This document shows, piece after piece, positions 9,050 through 15,736 of a stretch of 19,238 bases of DNA; position 1 is the first letter of the stretch; every line of letters begins with the position of its first letter. Made by a program: the position numbers and the translations under genes. The notes under the pieces were generated by a model, which was given only the letters and a program-made list of their open reading frames with translations, had not been told where the DNA came from and searched no databases. Location of the stretch: positions 1 through 19,238 of the forward strand of contig JBMYRC010000073.1 of the NCBI GenBank assembly GCA_049601975.1, in the 5' to 3' direction. This stretch comes from UBA6544 sp049601975 (GTDB lineage: Bacteria; Pseudomonadota; Alphaproteobacteria; UBA8366).

Positions 9050-9664
9050 TTATTTTGCCCCGATTTTGGGCTCCTCGCCCTTCAATAGGCGTCGAATATT
9101 GGCGTGATGACGGGCCCAAACGAACACGGCCAGTAGGACCGAAGCTTCAGCAATCTGGAAGAGATCCATGTACCAGGCATAAACGGGAGCGAGTGCCACG
9201 GCGAGCAAGCCGGAAACCGAGGAATAACGCAGCGCAAATGCAATTACGAGCCACGTCAAGCAGGCGTAAACACCGAGTAGGGGGGCAAAGCCGAAAAAGG
9301 CACCAAGTGTCGTTGCAACACCCTTGCCGCCCTTGAATTTGAGCCACACGGGAAACAGGTGCCCGAGGACGGAACCCCAAGCCGAAATGACGGCTATATC
9401 TGGACCCGCATAGGCCGCGGCGACCCAAACGGCCACGAAGCCTTTGCCGCCATCAAGCAGCGTCGTCGCCGCGGCTAGTCCTTTGCGTCCGGTCCTCAAG
9501 ACATTCGTCGCGCCGATACTGCCGGAGCCTATTTCGCGGATATCGCCGGCGCCTGAAAACTTGGTCAGCAGCAGGCCGAAGGGGATGGAGCCGATCAAAT
9601 ACGCGATTAAAAAACCGACCGCGAAATAGGGTAGGTCTTGGCTCCAGCTGATGGGATCGGGCAT
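9050..9664 (-). CDS. plsY: Glycerol-3-phosphate acyltransferase PlsY
   Basis: This 204-residue integral inner-membrane protein transfers an acyl group from acyl-phosphate (made by PlsX) to glycerol-3-phosphate, the first step of phospholipid synthesis. The three conserved cytoplasmic motifs are present: GSGSIGATNVLRTG, GHLFPVWLKFKGGKGVAT, and the C-terminal HHANIRRLLKGEE. Several hydrophobic segments match the family's multi-span topology, and the length is normal. It sits 102 bases after pyrC and 51 bases before dprA, the usual alphaproteobacterial order. Confidence 0.96.
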   Translation of the reverse strand: MPDPISWSQDLPYFAVGFLIAYLIGSIPFGLLLTKFSGAGDIREIGSGSIGATNVLRTGRKGLAAATTLLDGGKGFVAVWVAAAYAGPDIAVISAWGSVLGHLFPVWLKFKGGKGVATTLGAFFGFAPLLGVYACLTWLVIAFALRYSSVSGLLAVALAPVYAWYMDLFQIAEASVLLAVFVWARHHANIRRLLKGEEPKIGAK

Positions 9665-9766
9665 GGAAAGGCTCGTTGGTTACGCTGGTCCGCTAGCGTC
9701 GGCTGTCTTTAATAAACTGGTCGAAAAAGATAGTCGATGGTGCCGAGCTTGTAAAAGTGTGAGTGG

Positions 9767-11068
9767 CTAAGCGGTTTTCATCCGAAAAATAGATCGACCA
9801 TTGACGATTGTCTCGATCACGCGGCCTTGCACCGGACGGTTGTCGAAAGGCGTGTTCTTCGATTTGCTGTGGAAGTCGTCTTCTTCGATCCGCCAAGGCG
9901 TGTTCGGATTGAATAGGACGAGGTCGGCCGGCGCCCCGCGTTTCAACTGCCCCGCGTCCAGCCTCAAGACCCGTGCCGGATTTGCGGTCACCTTGGCCAA
10001 CGCTTCGAGAAGGGTGAGGGCCCCGTTGTGGAACGGCTCCAGCGTCAGCGTCAGCAATGTTTCCAAGCCGACCACGCCGTATTCCGCTTGCGAGAACGGC
10101 AGCCGCTTCGAATCCTGATCGCTTGGGGTATGATCGCTGGCGATCATGTCGATAGTGCCGTCCGCCAACCCTTCGACGACGGCTTTCCGGTCATCTTCCG
10201 ACCGCAGGGGCGGGGAGACCTTAGCAAAGGTCCGGTAGTCGCCGACGGCGCTTTCGTTCAACGCGAAATAATGCGGTGCGGTATCGCAGCTGACGTCGAG
10301 TCCCTTGGCCTTGGCGCGCCGGAGTGCGTCAATCGCACCTCGTGTCGAGACGTGCGCCGCGTGGTAGCGCCCGCCCGTAAGCTCGGCGAGGCGCAAATCC
10401 CGCTCCACCATGATGATCTCGGCTTCGGCAGGAATCCCACCGAGACCGAGACGGCTGGCGATCTCGCCCTCGTTCATGACGCCGCCATTCGCGAGCTGAG
10501 GGTCCTCGGGATGTTGGGCGATCATTAGACCGAAACCGCGCGCGTAGCTGAGCGCGCGGCGCATCACCATCGTATTGGCGACCGCTCGCGTGCCGTCTGT
10601 AAAGGCGACCGCGCCGGCTTCCGCCAGCAGGCCCATCTCAGTCAGTTGCTCGCCCTTAGTCCCGCGCGTCACCGAGCCATAGCAGCGGACCTTAACGGCA
10701 CCGGCTTCCTTGGCGTGGCGGTGCATGAATTCGACGACCGACACGTCATCAATCACCGGTGTCGTGTTGGGGAGAGCGACCATGGTCGTGACACCGCCGG
10801 CGGCTGCAGCGCGGCTCGCGGTCTCGATGGTCTCTTTATGCTCTTCGCCAGGCTCCCTCAGCTGAACACGCCCGTCGACGAGCCCTGGCGCTAGGCAGAG
10901 TCCCTCGCAATCCACGACCTTAGAGACCGACGGAGCTCCGTCCTTGAAGAGATCGGCGCCCAAATCCACGATCTTGCCATCTTCGATGAGCAAGGCGCCA
11001 TGCGTGTCGAGCCCGCTCGCCGGGTCCAACAGCCGCGCATTGAGATAAGCGACGCGGGGCGAGGTCAC
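9767..11068 (-). CDS. pyrC: Dihydroorotase-like protein lacking the metal-binding HxH (PyrC/PyrX type)
   Basis: This 433-residue protein belongs to the class I dihydroorotase family, whose active members convert carbamoyl-aspartate to dihydroorotate. Most family features are intact: REPGEEHKET, TTMVALPNTTPVIDD, AQHPEDP, HAAHVST and ASDHTPSD. The metal-binding DxHxH at the first strand, however, reads D65-G-R67-V-Q69, so both histidines are gone. Non-catalytic dihydroorotase homologues (PyrC'/PyrX) are known to partner with aspartate carbamoyltransferase in Pseudomonas and relatives. A structural role with the adjacent PyrB is therefore more likely than catalysis, and a true dihydroorotase should be encoded elsewhere. 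The start is GTG at 11068 and overlaps the pyrB stop by four bases (GTGA), a strong sign of translational coupling and fixed stoichiometry. Confidence 0.93.
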   Translation of the reverse strand: MTSPRVAYLNARLLDPASGLDTHGALLIEDGKIVDLGADLFKDGAPSVSKVVDCEGLCLAPGLVDGRVQLREPGEEHKETIETASRAAAAGGVTTMVALPNTTPVIDDVSVVEFMHRHAKEAGAVKVRCYGSVTRGTKGEQLTEMGLLAEAGAVAFTDGTRAVANTMVMRRALSYARGFGLMIAQHPEDPQLANGGVMNEGEIASRLGLGGIPAEAEIIMVERDLRLAELTGGRYHAAHVSTRGAIDALRRAKAKGLDVSCDTAPHYFALNESAVGDYRTFAKVSPPLRSEDDRKAVVEGLADGTIDMIASDHTPSDQDSKRLPFSQAEYGVVGLETLLTLTLEPFHNGALTLLEALAKVTANPARVLRLDAGQLKRGAPADLVLFNPNTPWRIEEDDFHSKSKNTPFDNRPVQGRVIETIVNGRSIFRMKTA

Positions 11069-12039
11069 GGCGTATTCCCGACGGCGTCGCGCGTCAAAGC
11101 GTCCAAGCAGGCCATGCGGACAGCGACGCCCATCTCCACTTGTTCGCGGATGACGGAACGGTCGAGATCGTCGGCGAGGTCGGAATCGATCTCCACGCCG
11201 CGATTCATTGGGCCCGGATGCATGACCAATGCGTCCGGCTTGGCGGCGGTCAGTTTCTCGCTCGTCAGGCCGAAATATCGGAAATATTCTCGGATTGATG
11301 GGACAAACATGCCCTGCATCCGTTCGTTTTGAAGTCGTAACATCATAACGATATCGCAGTCTTTGATGCCTTCTTCGATATTATTGAAGACTTCGACACC
11401 GAACCGGTCGATATCCGTCGGCAGGAGTGTCGGCGGCGCGACGACGCGAATTCTTGACCCCATGGTATTCAAAAGATGGATGTTCGAGCGCGCGACACGG
11501 CTGTGCAGGATGTCGCCACAAATGGCCACGGTCAGGCGATGTATGCGGCCTTTTCGCCGTCGGATGGTCAAAGCGTCAAGAAGCGCCTGCGTCGGATGTT
11601 CGTGGGTGCCGTCGCCTGCGTTGATGACGGAACAGTTTACTTTCTCCGAGAGGAGTTTGACGGCGCCGGAATCCGCGTGGCGCACGATCAATACGTCTGG
11701 ATGCATGGCGTTCAGTGTCATCGCGGTATCGATGAGAGTCTCGCCCTTTTTCACTGCGGAGGAGGCGACCGACATATTCATGGTGTCGCCGCCGAGACGC
11801 TTACCCGCCAGTTCGAACGAACTCGACGTCCGGGTAGAAGTCTCGAAGAACAAATTGATGATGGTGCGCCCACGCAGCAGATCACTCTTCTTATCCGGCC
11901 GACGGTTCTGTTCGACATAGGTATCGGCGAGGTCGAGCAGATAGGTAATTTCGTCGGGGGAAAGGCCTTCGATTCCCAAAAGGTGCCGGTGGTTAAACCG
12001 GTAGGTCAAATCTTCGGGCGTTTGCTGAGGCGCGGTCAT
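11065..12039 (-). CDS. pyrB: Aspartate carbamoyltransferase catalytic subunit
   Basis: This enzyme joins carbamoyl phosphate to aspartate, the first committed step of pyrimidine synthesis. Family signatures are FFETSTRTSSSFE (carbamoyl-phosphate loop), DGTHEHPTQALLD, and MHPGPMNRGVEI near the C-terminus. The ATG at 12039 gives about 324 residues, close to normal for catalytic chains. A TTG 13 codons upstream (12078) also keeps the frame open, but the extra residues look unlike the family and neither start has a good Shine-Dalgarno. No regulatory pyrI is adjacent; instead the gene overlaps a dihydroorotase-like gene, which suggests a PyrB-PyrC' type holoenzyme. Confidence 0.96.
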   Translation of the reverse strand: MTAPQQTPEDLTYRFNHRHLLGIEGLSPDEITYLLDLADTYVEQNRRPDKKSDLLRGRTIINLFFETSTRTSSSFELAGKRLGGDTMNMSVASSAVKKGETLIDTAMTLNAMHPDVLIVRHADSGAVKLLSEKVNCSVINAGDGTHEHPTQALLDALTIRRRKGRIHRLTVAICGDILHSRVARSNIHLLNTMGSRIRVVAPPTLLPTDIDRFGVEVFNNIEEGIKDCDIVMMLRLQNERMQGMFVPSIREYFRYFGLTSEKLTAAKPDALVMHPGPMNRGVEIDSDLADDLDRSVIREQVEMGVAVRMACLDALTRDAVGNTP

Positions 12040-12127
12040 TAAAATCGGAATATACGCGTGGGGCAGAGGGGACCGCAAGAGTGCGTCTTCAGCCTGTTGA
12101 TTTTAGCCGAGTCGCAGACCTTTGCGA

Positions 12128-12173
12128 GATTGCTCTTTCTCTCGAATTGCGGCGAATCGAGAGACTGGCAATC
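12128..12173 (-). terminator. Stem-loop after the CoA-transferase gene (terminator or pyrB leader hairpin)
   Basis: GATTGC (12128-12133) pairs with GCAATC (12168-12173), and TCTCTCGA (12138-12145) pairs with TCGAGAGA (12157-12164) around an 11-base loop. Together they form a two-tier hairpin starting at the stop codon of the CoA-transferase gene. No T-tract follows on either strand, so it is not a canonical intrinsic terminator. It may protect the 3' end of the upstream mRNA, assist Rho, or form part of the pyrB leader. Confidence 0.5.
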
Positions 12174-13402
12174 TAAATAACACCGCTTTCACGTAATCTC
12201 GCGATCTTATCCGCATCGAGACCCAGAAGTTTTCCGTAAATATCCTCATTATCATACCCGAGTGCCACACCGCCGCGGGGCTGCGGCAAGGGGCCGGATG
12301 AGAAGACCACGGGGAAGCCCGGCACGATGCCACCATCTACTGGTTCTTCCAACGCATGATGGCGCATCGGTTTGAGCGTTCCGCGATCTCGGAAATGCGG
12401 ATCCTCGGCGACTTGCCCCAAGGTTCGGACTGGGGCCACGGGAATGTTGGCATTCTCCATCAGCGCGACTGCCTCCGCCACGGAGAAGGGAGCGAATTTT
12501 TCCTGCAGGCGGGCGCGGATTTCATTGATGGCGCCCCACCGTTGTTCCGTCGTCGCATAGTTCGGATCGTCGAAAATATCGGCGGCATCCAGTGCCGCAC
12601 AAAGGCGCGTCCAGCGCTCGTCGCTTGCCACGGTGATGATGATGTCGCCGTCCGTCAGGCGATAAAGGCCCGTCGGGTCCGTACGGGCGTCATTCCCGGA
12701 TCGCACCGGCAGTCCTTGCGCCAGAATCTCCTCCATCGGTTCCATGAACATGAGCGTCGCTAAGGTGTCCATCATCGACGCATCGAGATATTGGCCTTGC
12801 CCGGTTTGCTCGCGGTGGCGTAGTGCCGCCAAGATGGAGAAGGCTGAATAGAGCGGGGTTACCAGATCACCAACGAATATTCCGACCCGCGTGGGCGGTC
12901 CATCGGCAGCACCATTCACGTCCATCATACCGGACATTGCTTGGATTTGATGGTCGTGTGCCGAGTTCGCCGCATAGGGGCCGGATTGCCCATAGCCCGA
13001 GATCGAACAATAGACGATAGCGGGATTGACCGCCGCCACGTCGTCGTAGCCGAGCCCCAGTCGCTTCATCGATCCGGGAGCTAAATTTTCGATCACCACA
13101 TCGGAGTCCTTGGCCATATCGAGAAACATTTGTTTTCCGGCAGGGTCCTTCAGATTGAGGGTGACGCTTTTGACACCCTCGCTGCGTTTCAGAAATTTCG
13201 TCGAAAGGTCTTGCTCCGTCTGCCGTGTTGGATGCACGCCTTCCGGACCGGCGAAGGGTGCGCTGCGGCGGATTGGGTCACCGGTGCCAGGCGCCTCGAT
13301 TTTGATCACCTCGGCACCAAAACGGGCCAAGGTCATGCTGAGAAAGGGGCCGGCCAGATATACGGTGACGGAAAGGACTCGAACGTCTTTCAACGGCTGC
13401 AT
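12173..13402 (-). CDS. Class III (CaiB/BaiF family) CoA-transferase
   Basis: This 409-residue protein would move CoA between carboxylic acids using an aspartyl-CoA thioester. Family features are the N-terminal VLSVTVYLAGPFLSMTLARF, the segment GAEVIKIEAPGTGDP, VVIENLAPGSMKRLGLGYDD, and HDHQIQAMSG, whose Asp (about residue 150) aligns with the catalytic Asp of the family. GQGQYLDASMMDTLATLM is also typical. The frame is open 28 codons further upstream, but those residues are Pro/Ser-rich and unlike the family. The ATG at 13402 has AGGG about 9 bases before it and gives the usual MQPLKDVRVL start. The substrate is unknown. It lies 70 bases after the ketopantoate-reductase-like gene and ends in a stem-loop. 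Confidence 0.93.
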   Translation of the reverse strand: MQPLKDVRVLSVTVYLAGPFLSMTLARFGAEVIKIEAPGTGDPIRRSAPFAGPEGVHPTRQTEQDLSTKFLKRSEGVKSVTLNLKDPAGKQMFLDMAKDSDVVIENLAPGSMKRLGLGYDDVAAVNPAIVYCSISGYGQSGPYAANSAHDHQIQAMSGMMDVNGAADGPPTRVGIFVGDLVTPLYSAFSILAALRHREQTGQGQYLDASMMDTLATLMFMEPMEEILAQGLPVRSGNDARTDPTGLYRLTDGDIIITVASDERWTRLCAALDAADIFDDPNYATTEQRWGAINEIRARLQEKFAPFSVAEAVALMENANIPVAPVRTLGQVAEDPHFRDRGTLKPMRHHALEEPVDGGIVPGFPVVFSSGPLPQPRGGVALGYDNEDIYGKLLGLDADKIARLRESGVI

Positions 13403-13472
13403 CGTTAGTATCCCTGCAAGGTTGCTGGGATATGAAGGTATGGGAGTTGGTGAGGGCGGCAATCCGGGCGTG

Positions 13473-14519
13473 TTAGACCGTGGCACCTGTCATGCGGGAA
13501 TGCAGCAGGTCGAAATTCTGCCACCCCTGCTGGCGCTGGCCCGATTCCAGGTCGCGGATTAATTCAGCCAAGAGCGTATTCAACGGCATATCGACACCGA
13601 TTTTCTTGCCGGTTGCCAATACAGGCAGCAGCAATGTGTCGAGCTCGGTCTTACGTTTGCGGACCGCGATGTCGCGCCACATGCCGCTGTGTTTCTTGGC
13701 GCTTCCCTTACGGTGCTCATATATGATCTCGAACACAATATCGGCGGCGGCCTGATCCGCGTTTTGCGTGAATCCGCTTGGGTTGAAGGGATCGAAACCT
13801 TCCAGCGCGGTGTTCTGTTTTTCGGCGATCCGGATCACTTCGCGAGTGAGTTCCGTCAGCATTGCGCGATATATTTGCGAGCCGAACATATCGTTTAATT
13901 CGGCGTCGATGACGGCGTTCGCCCACAGCAATGAACAATAGGCGAGCTTACTCCAAAGAAATCCCCAGATATTGGCGCTGGCGATGGCGTTCGGCTCGAA
14001 ATGCCGCAAACTGTCGCGCAGGTTCATGATGCGGGGTGTCAGGCGGCCGTCTATCTCGCCAACGACTACTGTGCTGCGCGCGCCGAACAGAATATCGCCA
14101 GGGCCATGATAATCCGCGCCGAAATTGATGAAAGCGCCAATCGTGCGCTCTGGTCCGACAATCCCCGCAATCGTCTCTTCATTCAGACCGTTTTGGACGG
14201 AGACCACATAACCATCCTGCGCGAGGTGAGGTTTCAGGGCCTCGGTCGCGGCTGCCGTGTCTTGGCCTTTCACACAGAGCAGGACTTTACGAAAACGGCC
14301 GTCCAAGGACGACGGTGTGGCGGCCTTAATGGGTGTTGTGAACTCGTCGACCGGCCCTCTGATGGTGAGGCCAGTTTCGTTCATAGCGTCGACATGGTCC
14401 GAGACGAGATCGACCATCAAGACTGGCCGGCCAGCCCGCGCCAAATAGGCGCCAATGGTGCCGCCAATGGCCCCCGCGCCCCAGATCAAGATCGGAGCTT
14501 TGTCCGTCTCTATCGTCAT
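13473..14519 (-). CDS. Ketopantoate reductase family protein (PanE/ApbA-like 2-dehydropantoate 2-reductase)
   Basis: This protein of about 348 residues has an N-terminal Rossmann fold (ILIWGAGAIGGTIGAYLARAG), a conserved VLLCVKGQDT segment and SVQNGLNEE, and a helical C-terminal half. This is the layout of ApbA/PanE NADPH-dependent reductases. FLWSKLAYCSLLWANAVID matches the region with the conserved active-site Lys. E. coli PanE is shorter (about 300 residues), and many paralogues of this family act on other 2-oxo acids. Placement beside a CoA-transferase makes a catabolic substrate as likely as ketopantoate. Two ATGs lie two codons apart. GGGAG (14530-14526) touches the first (14525) but is 6 bases from the second (14519), so the second is preferred. 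The gene follows ruvX closely. Confidence 0.88.
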   Translation of the reverse strand: MTIETDKAPILIWGAGAIGGTIGAYLARAGRPVLMVDLVSDHVDAMNETGLTIRGPVDEFTTPIKAATPSSLDGRFRKVLLCVKGQDTAAATEALKPHLAQDGYVVSVQNGLNEETIAGIVGPERTIGAFINFGADYHGPGDILFGARSTVVVGEIDGRLTPRIMNLRDSLRHFEPNAIASANIWGFLWSKLAYCSLLWANAVIDAELNDMFGSQIYRAMLTELTREVIRIAEKQNTALEGFDPFNPSGFTQNADQAAADIVFEIIYEHRKGSAKKHSGMWRDIAVRKRKTELDTLLLPVLATGKKIGVDMPLNTLLAELIRDLESGQRQQGWQNFDLLHSRMTGATV

Positions 14520-14538
14520 GTCCATCTCCCGGGTTAGC

Positions 14539-15012
14539 CTATTTGTTTTGCGAGGCCATCAGTTCGAGCGCCCCCTGAAGGATGTAGCTTGCGGCCATTT
14601 TATCGACCACTGCACTGCGTTTTCGCCGCGACATATCCGCCTCATTCACCAGCACTCTTTCGACGGCCATGGTGGAGAGGCGTTCGTCCCAGAACGCAAT
14701 GGGAATGTCGAAGCGCTCCAATAGATTGGCGGCGAATTGTCGGGTCGACTGAACCCGTGGTCCGTCCGAGCCGTCCATGTTTTTCGGCAAACCCAATACC
14801 AGGCCGCCGATTTGCCGCTCGTCGATAATTGCTTTCAACGCGAGCGCGTCGGACGTGAATTTCTTACGCTGGATCGTCTCAAGTGGTGAGGCGATCATGA
14901 AGCCGGAATCGGAAATCGCGAGACCAATGGTCTTCGATCCGAGGTCGAGGCCCAACAGCCGCTCTCCCCGTTTGACGGTTTTCCGAAGGTCGTTCATTTC
15001 TACAATGGTCAT
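14539..15012 (-). CDS. ruvX: Putative pre-16S rRNA nuclease / Holliday junction resolvase-like YqgF
   Basis: This 157-residue protein of the YqgF/RuvX family has an RNase H-like fold. The expected acidic catalytic residues are visible: Asp23 in LGLDLGSKTIGLAIS, Glu110 in WDERLSTMAVERVL, and Asp137 in VVDKMAASYILQ. Family members act in maturation of the 16S rRNA 5' end and have been proposed as Holliday junction resolvases. The ATG at 15012 has GGGAG about 10 bases upstream; a second ATG five codons in is also possible. It is the first gene of the minus-strand unit with the ketopantoate-reductase-like and CoA-transferase genes, and is divergent from the orphan gene at 15155. Confidence 0.94.
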   Translation of the reverse strand: MTIVEMNDLRKTVKRGERLLGLDLGSKTIGLAISDSGFMIASPLETIQRKKFTSDALALKAIIDERQIGGLVLGLPKNMDGSDGPRVQSTRQFAANLLERFDIPIAFWDERLSTMAVERVLVNEADMSRRKRSAVVDKMAASYILQGALELMASQNK

Positions 15013-15063
15013 GGGCCGTATTCTCCCGCGACCAAGTTGACGAGGCCAGAGCGAAAATGCCGA

Positions 15064-15115
15064 GAGGTTGCGGGATCGAGCCGAAAGGATGATATTAATC
15101 GCGGCTCGAAACCTC
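15064..15115. repeat. Inverted repeat in the ruvX / orphan gene divergent promoter region
   Basis: TCGAGCCG (15076-15083) is a perfect inverted copy of CGGCTCGA (15102-15109), and GAGGTT (15064-15069) pairs with AACCTC (15110-15115), with a 6-base bulge on the left side only. On the plus strand the 18-base spacer contains GATATTAATC, which with TTGCGG 17 bases upstream of GATATT could be a weak promoter. The element may be an operator, a leader hairpin or chance. Confidence 0.4.
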
Positions 15116-15154
15116 GGGCTGGTGTCACACGGGTCTTACATTCAAACGAGTACC

Positions 15155-15634
15155 ATGGTCGAAATCGATCAGAATTTCCGTTTGCGCGTGGCAGCGCATA
15201 TCAAGTCCATCGGCGATGCGCCTGATCAATTCGAAGCATGGCGTGCCGATGAGATTGCCGAATTGCTGGCGCCGATGCCGGTTGAGGGTTCGCGGTTTAA
15301 ATTTCTGGCCTCCCGGACCGGCAGCAGCTCCGAAGGGGTGGCGGCCGGGGTCGGCAATGTGCAGATCTCCGACGAGGAGAAGAAGCACGAATGGAGCACC
15401 GGTGATCGGTCGTTCCGGTGCGGTGCGTATGTCGTCTCGAAGAAAAGCGATCGCGATTTCGAAATCCGCCATGTCGGCGATGTGGAGCCCGAAATGGAAG
15501 CGGGTGAGCTGATGCGATTGTGTTTTGAGAACGGCCGCTGGGAAGCTCAGCTCAACGCGCCGCGCACATTCTCGCTCGGTCCCCTGATGCTGGTCCTCGG
15601 CGGCCGGTTCGAGTTGTGGAAGACAGGGGCTTAA
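15155..15634 (+). CDS. Conserved-looking protein of unknown function (159 residues)
   Basis: I do not recognise this protein. It begins MVEIDQNFRLRVAAHIKSIG and has no signal peptide, membrane span or obvious catalytic motif. It looks soluble with mixed charge: an N-terminal helical part with EAWRADEIAELLAPMPVEG, a Gly/Ser-rich middle (SRTGSSSEGVAAGVGNV), and a beta-rich-looking second half ending MLVLGGRFELWKTGA. Codon use and composition resemble the neighbours and no shadow frame is a better candidate, so it is probably a real gene. The frame is open to a TTG at 15068, but that extension would cross the inverted repeat and putative promoter, so ATG 15155 is preferred; its ribosome-binding site is weak (ACGAG). 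It is the only plus-strand gene in the first 17.6 kb, divergent from ruvX and convergent with the selenoprotein gene. Confidence 0.7.
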   Translation: MVEIDQNFRLRVAAHIKSIGDAPDQFEAWRADEIAELLAPMPVEGSRFKFLASRTGSSSEGVAAGVGNVQISDEEKKHEWSTGDRSFRCGAYVVSKKSDRDFEIRHVGDVEPEMEAGELMRLCFENGRWEAQLNAPRTFSLGPLMLVLGGRFELWKTGA

Positions 15635-15637
15635 AGA

Positions 15638-15736
15638 CCTCCACCCTAACCCTCCCCCGCAAGCGGGAGAAGGAATTTGAACCAGCCACTCGGTAACATC
15701 CCCTCTCCCGCTTGCGGGGGAGGGTTAGGGTGGAGG
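15638..15736. repeat. Perfect 33-bp inverted repeat, likely bidirectional terminator / dispersed palindromic repeat
   Basis: The arms 15638-15670 and 15704-15736 are exact reverse complements over 33 bases, with a 33-base spacer. Each arm contains CACCCTAACCCTC and a small inner palindrome CCCGCAAGCGGG. Elements of this sequence type occur as dispersed intergenic repeats in many proteobacterial genomes. It fills the whole gap between two convergent genes, 3 bases after one stop codon and immediately adjoining the other, so it probably acts as a two-way transcription barrier. No T-tract is needed for so stable a stem to affect transcription or mRNA ends. Confidence 0.9.

Noticed and set aside
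12040..12078. N-terminal extension of pyrB from TTG 12078
   Set aside because: The added 13 residues do not resemble the start of aspartate carbamoyltransferases and no Shine-Dalgarno supports the TTG.
15638..15736. CRISPR repeat or transposon end
   Set aside because: There is one pair of inverted arms, no direct repeats with spacers, no transposase and no target-site duplication that I can see.
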